DNA of 22,114 bases from a bacterium. Lineage in GTDB: Bacteria > Margulisbacteria > Marinamargulisbacteria > JAAEMD01. The position numbers and the translations under genes were made by a program. The stretch lies in NCBI GenBank assembly GCA_024225875.1, contig JAAEMD010000158.1:1-22114 (forward strand). Reading direction: 5' to 3'. Below are positions 15,866 to 22,114 of this stretch, in pieces; position 1 is the stretch's first letter, and the number at the start of each line of letters is the position of its first letter. The notes below the pieces were generated by a model that was given only the letters and a program-made list of their open reading frames with translations, had not been told where the DNA came from and ran no database searches.

Positions 15866-17782
15866 TTATTTTACCTGTTCTTCTGCTGCCAGTTCTTCCT
15901 GTTCATCTGAAAAACCTTCTTCAGTTACACCTGTTTCAGACAGTTCAGGTTCTGGGCTTGCTTCTTCCAGCTCCTCACCTATGGTCAGCTGCTCCTGTTC
16001 TTCTATCTGCTCTTCTACCTGCTTTGCTGCTGCCAGTTCTGCCTGTTCATCTGAAAAACTTTCTTCAGTTACACCTGTTTCAGACAGTTCAGGTTCCGGA
16101 CTTTCTTCTTCCAGCTCCTCACCTATGGTCAGCTGCTCCTGTTCTTCTATCTGTTCTTCTGCTTCCAGTTCTTCCTGATCCTCTGCAAAACCTTCTTCAG
16201 TTACACCTGTTTCAGGAATTTCTGTTTCTGACAACTCAGGCTCATCAAGTTCCGCATTAAAATCCTCATCTATCTCAGGCAGTGAATCATCCATAGATAC
16301 TGGTTCCAGGCTTTCTTCTTCCAGCTCCTCACCTATGGTCAGCTGCTCCTGTTCTTCTATCTGCTCTTCTATCTGTTCTTCTGCTGCCAGTTCTGCCTGT
16401 TCATCTGAAAAACTTTCTTCAGTTACACCTGTTTCAGGAATTTCTGTTTCTGACAACTCAGGCTCATCAAGTTCCGCATTAAAATCCTCATCTACAAGAT
16501 AAGGTCTTGATAGTTCAGTTTCAGGCTCCAGCTCTTTCCCTGATTTATCTGTCGCACCACCCATTATTAATTCATCGTCACCAAAAAACAAATCTTCGCT
16601 ATCTCTAGTACCCTGAGAGTAGATATACTCACCATCATTAGTCTTTTGGTCTAATTCTTTTTCTTCTTTAAACGCTTCCTTTTCTTGCGTTTTTTCCTCT
16701 TCACTACTTTTCATTTCAGGCTTTTGCTTCTGGTATCGTTTATTATCAGCTCTTTGAGCTTTATTTATCGATGCTTTTTTTTTCTCAGAAATTACAGGTC
16801 TTGACCTTAATAAAGGCTTATCGCCAGCTCCGTCCCAAAATATTAGTTGTGTACAAACTTTATTAGCAACAACACCCGGCTGTACAAAAAACTTTACATT
16901 CCCTTCTATATCTATTTGTAAAGGTTCCTCAATACTGGAATCCAAAGCAATTACATCACCTACCTGCAAATCCATAAGCTCTCTCATTGTCAGAGTTGCT
17001 TTACCTAAATAAGCTTTAACAAGAACCTTGATTTTCTGAAGAGTTTGAGGCATAAGCATTATTCTTTTATTAACAGGATTTGGCAGACTCCTCCTTAAAA
17101 GAAGCAGCTCTCGTAAGATATTGCTCGGATATGCCCATAAAATCGAACGCAAGTTACCTTTACCAAAATATAAATTAAAGGTAAATATAATATATGCTTC
17201 CCTTAAGGATATTTTTTTATCTCTATTATATTTACCGCATACAAACTCGTTTTTTATCTTGTCTTCTTTAATAACTGATTTCCATGCAGAACTGAAAAAA
17301 GGTACTATATTATCAATTTGAGTTTTCAATATACTAATTTCTATATCTGAAAAACTCTCTGACTGACCAGGCTCACCTTTTCCTCCAGTCAACCTGTCCA
17401 CTATCATTTCAGCTAAAACCCAGTCAAAAATAACATTTACTTTTCCCATCTTTTCTATAAGAAAATTAGCTTGTATCAATTTTGATTTTTGTGCTTCCAA
17501 AAAATCTTTATATGTAGCCTGGGTAGCTTTAATAGAATGTATTTCAATTTTTATATCCATATCTTCTGATAATTTTTTTGTTATATTCTCTGCAAGTCGA
17601 TAGTGAAGATACTGAACATACTTTAACTGATCTCTCGGCAGACTATCAAAGTTTATATTCTGCACATGAGAAATATTTATTTCATCATTATCTGTATCCC
17701 GGTACTTAGAGGTTGTCCAGTCTCCTATAGCTGGCGGCAACAAAATTTTTCTAGAATAAGCAAATGAGTTTTTCTTTTCCAT
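15866..17782 (-). CDS. fliM: Flagellar motor switch protein FliM with a long acidic repeat tail
   Basis: FliM links the C-ring to FliG and, in many species, receives CheY-P. Residues about 38-230 are the CheC-like middle domain (HVQNINFDSLPRDQLKYVQY, QATYKDFLEAQ, VDRLTGGKGEPG with the GGxG motif), and about 240-325 a SpoA domain (LGKATLTMRELMDLQVGDVI). Normal FliM ends here at about 330 aa. This protein continues for about 310 residues: a Lys/Glu linker, then four Glu-rich repeats (ELSETGVTEE, EEQIEEQEQLTIGEELEEE). The N-terminus lacks a clear CheY-binding motif (LSQxEIDALL). The start ATG is 9 nt after the preceding gene. FliM identity is inferred from both domains and from adjacent fliN. 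Confidence 0.88.
   Translation of the reverse strand: MEKKNSFAYSRKILLPPAIGDWTTSKYRDTDNDEINISHVQNINFDSLPRDQLKYVQYLHYRLAENITKKLSEDMDIKIEIHSIKATQATYKDFLEAQKSKLIQANFLIEKMGKVNVIFDWVLAEMIVDRLTGGKGEPGQSESFSDIEISILKTQIDNIVPFFSSAWKSVIKEDKIKNEFVCGKYNRDKKISLREAYIIFTFNLYFGKGNLRSILWAYPSNILRELLLLRRSLPNPVNKRIMLMPQTLQKIKVLVKAYLGKATLTMRELMDLQVGDVIALDSSIEEPLQIDIEGNVKFFVQPGVVANKVCTQLIFWDGAGDKPLLRSRPVISEKKKASINKAQRADNKRYQKQKPEMKSSEEEKTQEKEAFKEEKELDQKTNDGEYIYSQGTRDSEDLFFGDDELIMGGATDKSGKELEPETELSRPYLVDEDFNAELDEPELSETEIPETGVTEESFSDEQAELAAEEQIEEQIEEQEQLTIGEELEEESLEPVSMDDSLPEIDEDFNAELDEPELSETEIPETGVTEEGFAEDQEELEAEEQIEEQEQLTIGEELEEESPEPELSETGVTEESFSDEQAELAAAKQVEEQIEEQEQLTIGEELEEASPEPELSETGVTEEGFSDEQEELAAEEQVK
15869..16489 (-). 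repeat. Imperfect tandem repeats encoding the acidic FliM tail
   Basis: Four units of roughly 45-75 codons recur with long stretches of near-identical DNA (for example the segments encoding EEQEQLTIGEELEEE and ELSETGVTEE). Unit lengths differ by internal deletions. All remain in frame. Confidence 0.92.
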
Positions 17783-17791
17783 ATTAAAGAG

Positions 17792-18490
17792 TTACATCCT
17801 CTCAAAGTTTACTGATAACAGCATCCCATCTCTTAAAAAAACACGTCCATTTTTAACCATAGCATCAGCAATTTTTTTATCACTGGAAGTACCATCATAG
17901 TAACATACCCGACCACTAGAAATAAATCTATGATCCTTATTACTGTGGTTATAAAAAGAATTGAATAAAGGTTTTTGATTATTTGAATCATCCCCGCCAA
18001 TGTTATTTATAGACGATGAAATCATCTGCTCTACTTCCAACCTCTTATTTAAGACTTGTTTTTTTATCTCTGCAGGATTGGACTCAATTTGAAAAGAAGT
18101 ATTATGATTTTTACCTGCTGTTTTAAATACAACATTAACTCGTGAATTATCTTCCAGAACAAAAATATATCCGTCTTTCTTAATAATCAGTTCACTGGTA
18201 ATACCTTCACCTGTTTTTTTACCTTTTTTATCTACTATGATAATCAGCCTGGCAAAGTACTTTACTTTTAGGAAGTCAACTATGCTCTGAACTTGTTCAG
18301 ACCTTGTACCAGACGAGTACCTGCCTGTATTTGATTGTATATTTTCACCAGGCATTAAGTAGCTGTTCTGCCCTATTCCATCCAGCAAAGAAGAATTTTG
18401 ACAAAAAATTTTCGATGAAACAAAAAAAACAGCTAAAAACAAAAAGCTTACCAGGATTCCTCTGATCAGGTCATTTTTATATATACTCAT
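17792..18490 (-). CDS. Unrecognised secreted or membrane-anchored protein in the flagellar operon
   Basis: A 232-aa protein I do not recognise. Residues 10-30 are a strongly hydrophobic signal peptide or anchor (GILVSFLFLAVFFVSS) after a basic start. The following Cys (KIFCQ) does not fit a lipobox. The mature part has a Gly/Ser/Asn-rich linker, a beta-predicted block (FARLIIIVDKKGKKTGEGIT, IIKKDGYIFVLEDNSRVNVV), a short charged helix (EIKKQVLNKRLEVEQMISSS) and another small beta block at the C-terminus. It sits 1 nt after the FliK-like gene and 9 nt before fliM. FliL is a single-helix membrane protein often near fliM, but I see no FliL sequence features. Confidence 0.75.
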   Translation of the reverse strand: MSIYKNDLIRGILVSFLFLAVFFVSSKIFCQNSSLLDGIGQNSYLMPGENIQSNTGRYSSGTRSEQVQSIVDFLKVKYFARLIIIVDKKGKKTGEGITSELIIKKDGYIFVLEDNSRVNVVFKTAGKNHNTSFQIESNPAEIKKQVLNKRLEVEQMISSSINNIGGDDSNNQKPLFNSFYNHSNKDHRFISSGRVCYYDGTSSDKKIADAMVKNGRVFLRDGMLLSVNFERM

Positions 18491-18491
18491 T

Positions 18492-19244
18492 TTAACCTCT
18501 CTTCTCTTGTTCTACAGAGTTTTCAACATCCTCTTCCCGCAGGCTTTCCTGATTACTATCATCACTATTATGTTCTTGCTTTGAGCTATTCCCATCTCCT
18601 CTGTCCGGTAAATCAAATACTTCTATATCAAGGTCTTTATCCAGCTTTTTCTTTAGTGCTTGAGCTAAAGTATTAATATTATCAACAATATCCTGCTTAA
18701 TATCCCCTTTGGAATAAATTTCTATAAAAAGTTTGCCGTCTATCTCTTCAATTGAAACTTCAAAGGGGCTCTCTCCTTTAAATCTAAATAATACTTTAGA
18801 GCCTTTCACTTCTTCAAACTTACCAACAATTTCTTTTATTATACCCTCTGTTAATGTTTCCATATTCTGAAGCACAGCATAATTTGCTATTGAAAAATTA
18901 AAAATAAACGGTGATATAGCTGAATAAACTATATTTAATTTTTCTTTTTTCCGGGATGAATTCTGAGGTTTGAGTGTGTTTTCTTCTTTATCTGTATTTA
19001 TAACATTTTCTTTTTTTTCTTTAGCTTCATCATAAATATCAGTCTTTGTTTTAGACTTTGATTCTGAATCATCATATTTATATGTACCAAAGTCAGTTTT
19101 AACTATGTTATTTTTATTTTCCCTGTCTTTATTACTGGCTTCATTAAAAAAGCTGCCAAAATCAGCATCTTTGACATCCTTTCCTTTGTCTGGGAGCCAC
19201 CTGTCTATTAAATTACCATTTGTTGATCTAATTTTAGATACCAT
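18492..19244 (-). CDS. FliK-like (hook-length control) protein, tentative
   Basis: This 250-aa hydrophilic protein has a long disordered, Lys/Asp/Asn-rich N-terminus (1-100), a compact central/C-terminal region (about 120-210) and an acidic tail. The region KVLFRFKGESPFEVSIEEID, GKLFIEIYS, followed by an amphipathic helix INTLAQALKKKLDKDLDIEV, has the strand-strand-helix layout of the FliK/HpaP C-terminal domain, in which 'L.P..LG.v.v.i...g..l.v.f' precedes a helix. FliK measures hook length and signals FlhB to switch export. The canonical proline/glutamine-rich FliK repeats are absent. Position upstream of fliM fits. It is 5 nt downstream of the radical SAM gene, with AAGTAAGG overlapping that gene's stop. 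Confidence 0.45.
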   Translation of the reverse strand: MVSKIRSTNGNLIDRWLPDKGKDVKDADFGSFFNEASNKDRENKNNIVKTDFGTYKYDDSESKSKTKTDIYDEAKEKKENVINTDKEENTLKPQNSSRKKEKLNIVYSAISPFIFNFSIANYAVLQNMETLTEGIIKEIVGKFEEVKGSKVLFRFKGESPFEVSIEEIDGKLFIEIYSKGDIKQDIVDNINTLAQALKKKLDKDLDIEVFDLPDRGDGNSSKQEHNSDDSNQESLREEDVENSVEQEKRG

Positions 19245-19249
19245 ATACC

Positions 19250-20341
19250 TTACTTGGTTTCCTTAGCTTTCTCCTGCTCCTCTTTCTTGATTTTATAGCG
19301 ATAGGAATCAAACACCTGTCCCAGCTTCTTGGAGTAGCGTTCTGCTTTTATAAAAGACTTTCTTAGAGGAAACCTTTGCTGCAATCTGAAACCAAGTTTA
19401 TCTATTACATTATTAACATTTTGCCAGTCAATAGTTTTTTCCGTTAAATATAAGCCTTTGCTACCCTGATATATCCTTCCCAGATCTCTAACTCCTGCTC
19501 TAATAAAATCCTCTATATCAGGATTTAGTTCTAAAGGAACTATTACTTTTACATCAGACGGCAAAATCTCCAAAGCCATTTCCACTGTTTTCAACATTAG
19601 ATCTTTTGACGGCTCCTTTTTTTTCTCAAAAAAAGTCCCTTTCTCTGCTACAAAGTTCTGTATTATAACTTCATGAACTATTCCATACTTTTTATGAGTA
19701 TCGGAAATAATATTCAGTGCCTCTTTTCTATATTCTTTTGTTTCCCCTATTCCCACCAGAATACCCGTAACAGTTGGAAACTTCAATTTCCCTGCCCAAT
19801 CCAGACTTTTTGCTCTTAATTCTATTTTTTTTCCTGCTGATTTCGGAAAATTCTTTTTATAAGAATTACAGTCTACAGTATCTATCATAATCTTTATTAA
19901 AGCACATATCTCAGACATCTTTTTCATTTCCTGCGGGGTCAGAAAGCCAACATCAATTACAGGTATCAGTCCCTCCAGAAAAGCCAGTTCACAAACTGTA
20001 TATGCATAGTCCAGATAAGAGTCGAATCCCCACAGGTCCAGAAGAGATTTTATATGAGGAAATTTATCAGGACGTTCACCAGATATAAATAATGCTTCTC
20101 TAGATCCTGCCTGCCTTGAGGCTTTTGCAGACTTTATTGTTGAGTATGGTACCGTAATATCATCTTTTGCTGAAAAGCCACAATAGGGACATGCGTTACC
20201 ACATATCTTAGTTAAAACAATTGGAAGTGCTTTTGAAAAAGCTATAACATCAGGATCATCCTCACCTAGAACTAAAATATCATTTTCCTGATCATTTCTA
20301 TTGCCTAGAGAATAACCTACTACCATAATTTCAATCGCCAC
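19250..20341 (-). CDS. CofG-like radical SAM enzyme (deazaflavin/FO synthase subunit 1 family)
   Basis: The protein carries the radical SAM motif C47-x3-C51-x2-C54 (KICGNACPYCGF) that binds a 4Fe-4S cluster. Further blocks match CofG: REALFISGERPD (81-92), TGILVGIGETKEYRKEAL (192-209) and HEVIIQNFVAEKGT (223-236). CofG, with CofH, makes the 7,8-didemethyl-8-hydroxy-5-deazariboflavin core of F420 and of photolyase antennas. No cofH or other F420 gene is in the window, and the N-terminal 40 residues and Lys-rich tail differ from typical CofG, so a divergent function is possible. The 363-aa frame starts at GTG within AAAAGGTGG; ATG at 20326 is an alternative. First gene of the flagellar operon. 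Confidence 0.7.
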   Translation of the reverse strand: MAIEIMVVGYSLGNRNDQENDILVLGEDDPDVIAFSKALPIVLTKICGNACPYCGFSAKDDITVPYSTIKSAKASRQAGSREALFISGERPDKFPHIKSLLDLWGFDSYLDYAYTVCELAFLEGLIPVIDVGFLTPQEMKKMSEICALIKIMIDTVDCNSYKKNFPKSAGKKIELRAKSLDWAGKLKFPTVTGILVGIGETKEYRKEALNIISDTHKKYGIVHEVIIQNFVAEKGTFFEKKKEPSKDLMLKTVEMALEILPSDVKVIVPLELNPDIEDFIRAGVRDLGRIYQGSKGLYLTEKTIDWQNVNNVIDKLGFRLQQRFPLRKSFIKAERYSKKLGQVFDSYRYKIKKEEQEKAKETK

Positions 20342-20350
20342 CTTTTAAAA

Positions 20351-20375
20351 ATCAAAGACAGTTAGTGACTTTGAT
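20351..20375 (-). promoter_or_regulatory. Leader hairpin before the radical SAM gene
   Basis: In the operon leader, ATCAAAG and CTTTGAT (arms 20369-20375 and 20351-20357) form a 7-bp stem, with CA/TG pairing inside past a T-T mismatch, immediately followed by a T-run and then AAAAGGTGG. It resembles a weak intrinsic terminator right before the ribosome-binding site, so attenuation is possible. Confidence 0.35.
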
Positions 20376-20431
20376 AACATTTTATTATGAATTATTACTA
20401 AATTTAAGGGCTTTACTTTCTAAAAAAAATA

Positions 20432-20459
20432 ATTATATCATATAAAGCAGGCATATCAA
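20432..20459 (-). promoter_or_regulatory. Putative sigma-70 promoter of the flagellar operon
   Basis: On the minus strand TTGATA (20459-20454), a 16-bp spacer and TATAAT (20437-20432). Transcription would start near 20425, giving a leader of roughly 85-100 nt with the hairpin at 20351-20375. This housekeeping-type signal is the best promoter seen for the cluster. Confidence 0.55.
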
Positions 20460-20507
20460 CTTAATTATTTTGTGGCGAATAAAATATCATCCTGATAAAA
20501 TAGCATT

Positions 20508-21503
20508 ATGCCTGTTACAACTGCCTGTATAAACCTTAGAAAATATTCACAAAACATTAAAGACGCACGCAAATTCATCTCAGCAAACACCAGAATTATG
20601 GCAGTACTAAAAGCAAATGCATATGGTCATGGGGCTACCAGGTTAGCACCTGTGGCTTTAAATTCAGGAGCCTCTTATCTTGCAGTTGCCTATCTATCAG
20701 AAGCCGTTGAGTTACGTTTAAATCAAATTAACGCACCTGTTTTGCTGCTTTCAAAACCAGTAAATCTCTGTACAAAAAAAATCGTTGGCCTTAATTTAAC
20801 ACAAACTATATATAATTTTGATTTTGCAAAAAAGCTTAATGATACTGCCAAATATTTCAACAAAAGAACAAAGGTACACTTAAACATAGATACTGGTATG
20901 GGCAGAACTGGTATTCAACCTGACAATGCCCTTGCCTTTGTTAATAAACTTAAAGATCTGAAATATCTGGAGCTGGAAGGTATTTTTACTCATTTTGCAA
21001 AAGCAAACTCCAGGACATCAAGCTATACTAACCAGCAACTTAATAAATTTCTATCTGTTATTTCGACCATGGAAAAACATAATATCAATATACCTCTCAA
21101 ACATGCCGCAAATTCTTATGCAACCTTTAATTTCCCTCAAAGCCACCTGGATATGGTCAGGATCGGTATAAAGTCTTACGAAAAAATACTGGTACTCACA
21201 AGCCATATAACAAATATCCAGTATCTTAATACGGATTCCTTCATTAGTTATGATTGCACCTATCAAGTAAAGAGTCCCTCTTTTATAGCTACAGTTTCTA
21301 CTGGCTATGAAGACGGTATCCCAAAATCTTTTTCTAATAGAGGGATGGTTCTTATTAAGGATAAGCTTTACCCTGTTACAGGTCAGGTCTGTATGGATAT
21401 GTTTATGGTGAATTTAGGAAAAAACCCATTTGAAGCAGCTATAGGTGATGAGGTTACAATTATAGATAATAGAAAATCTGGTGTTTATTTTACTTGGCCA
21501 TGA
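20508..21503 (+). CDS. alr: Alanine racemase, C-terminally truncated at the 5S rRNA
   Basis: Alanine racemase converts L- to D-alanine for peptidoglycan, using PLP. Present in the 331 aa: the PLP-lysine block MAVLKANAYGHG (K35), NIDTGMGRTG (R133), ANSYATF, MVRIG (R218), STGYEDGIPKSFSNRG with catalytic Y267, and QVCMD (295-297). After GDEVTIIDNRKS (about 324) the sequence runs into the inverted repeat and 3' end of the 5S gene, and the stop at 21501-21503 lies in 5S. Typical Alr continues about 35-45 residues, including the conserved tyrosine that helps hold the PLP phosphate (Tyr354 in the Geobacillus enzyme). The product is therefore probably impaired. No Shine-Dalgarno precedes the ATG; a TAAAAT box ends 6 nt before it. 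Confidence 0.88.
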   Translation: MPVTTACINLRKYSQNIKDARKFISANTRIMAVLKANAYGHGATRLAPVALNSGASYLAVAYLSEAVELRLNQINAPVLLLSKPVNLCTKKIVGLNLTQTIYNFDFAKKLNDTAKYFNKRTKVHLNIDTGMGRTGIQPDNALAFVNKLKDLKYLELEGIFTHFAKANSRTSSYTNQQLNKFLSVISTMEKHNINIPLKHAANSYATFNFPQSHLDMVRIGIKSYEKILVLTSHITNIQYLNTDSFISYDCTYQVKSPSFIATVSTGYEDGIPKSFSNRGMVLIKDKLYPVTGQVCMDMFMVNLGKNPFEAAIGDEVTIIDNRKSGVYFTWP

Positions 21504-21626
21504 CCGACTCTCCCACCAGGGTAACCCGGCAGTACCATAGGCGCTAAAGGACTTAACTTCTGTGTTCGAGATGAGAACAGGTATACCCCCTTTGCTATAA
21601 TGACCAAGTAAAATAAACACCAGATT
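21475..21626. repeat. 23-bp perfect inverted repeat enclosing the 5S gene
   Basis: Arms at 21475-21497 and 21604-21626 (core GGTGTTTATTTTACTTGG and its complement) flank the 5S. In the RNA they would extend the terminal 5S helix into a long continuous stem, as expected of a precursor-processing stem. The left arm doubles as the last codons of the truncated alr. Confidence 0.93.
21493..21607 (-). rRNA. rrf: 5S ribosomal RNA
   Basis: Read on the minus strand, the sequence has the 5S hallmarks: TTGGTCATTATAGC at the 5' end, CATCTCGAACACAGAAGTTA in loop B/helix III, GGTACTGCCGGG and GGTGGGAGAGT. The ends pair with each other (helix I). About 113-115 nt. Exact ends are estimated. It follows 23S after about 83 nt. 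Confidence 0.96.
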
Positions 21627-21633
21627 AACCAGT

Positions 21634-21664
21634 AATTCTTTTTTCATACAATTCTTTTTTCATA
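21634..21664. repeat. 15-bp direct repeat in the 23S-5S spacer
   Basis: AATTCTTTTTTCATA occurs at 21634-21648 and 21650-21664, separated by one base. Probably slippage in the spacer; no function seen. Confidence 0.85.
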
Positions 21665-21689
21665 AGAGTTATTATTCATAAACCGCTTT

Positions 21690-22114
<425 letters not shown>

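Noticed and set aside
15846..16260. Serine-rich open frames on the plus strand
   Set aside because: They are antisense shadows of the Glu-rich repeats of the fliM tail (GAA/GAG reads as TTC/CTC and shifted as Ser-rich). No ribosome site or separate codon pattern.
17792..18490. FliL
   Set aside because: Position and the N-terminal hydrophobic segment fit, but size and sequence show none of the FliL pattern; left as unknown.
21414..21647. 77-aa minus-strand frame across 5S
   Set aside because: It lies over 5S rRNA and the antisense of alr; no independent support for coding.

Overview
This is an AT-rich bacterial window dominated by a flagellar export/switch gene cluster on the minus strand (about 7.8-20.3 kb). 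It is flanked on the left by plus-strand surface-protein genes and on the right by a broken alanine racemase gene that runs into the 3' end of an rRNA operon. The organism is a flagellated diderm: it has FliM/N/O/P/Q/R, FlhA/B and a sigma-28-type factor, and it also encodes a PorV/PorQ-like outer-membrane protein. An FG-GAP surface protein ending in a PNPFNPG/FlgD-Ig-like domain next to a PorV-like protein is common in little-cultured diderm lineages (for example Margulisbacteria-like or related candidate phyla). That placement is only a low-confidence inference; the partial 23S at the right edge could settle it.

Layout. 1-121: a compositionally distinct, GC-richer, foldable segment with a short open frame, ending at a convincing intrinsic terminator. 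219-1838: an unrecognised low-complexity charged protein with a perfect 72-bp tandem repeat, followed by a strong terminator. 2052-7027: a two-gene operon (4-nt overlap) encoding a secreted seven-repeat FG-GAP propeller protein and a PorV/PorQ-like barrel protein. 7050-7805: a complete IS1-family element with perfect 23-bp terminal repeats, an A AAA AAC frameshift site and a 232-aa predicted fusion transposase, inserted between two convergent transcription units. 7833-20341: a minus-strand operon reading, in transcription order, cofG-like radical SAM enzyme, fliK-like, unknown secreted protein, fliM with a giant acidic repeat tail, a 361-bp gap, fliN, fliO, fliP, unknown secreted protein, fliQ, fliR, flhB, flhA, unknown 92-aa protein, fliA-like sigma factor. 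Most neighbours overlap by 1-4 nt, implying translational coupling. 20508-21503: alanine racemase lacking its C-terminal end. 21493-22114: 5S rRNA and the 3' part of 23S rRNA on the minus strand.

How it fits together. FliP/Q/R, FlhA/B and FliO build the flagellar export gate, FliM/N the C-ring switch, the FliK-like protein probably hook-length or substrate switching, and FliA late flagellar transcription. Four unexpected or unrecognised proteins are embedded in this otherwise standard set: a deazaflavin-synthase-like radical SAM enzyme, two secreted proteins and a small protein coupled to the sigma factor. These, the FliM tail, a 20-bp micro-duplication at the fliQ/fliR junction and the alr/5S junction are the most interesting points.
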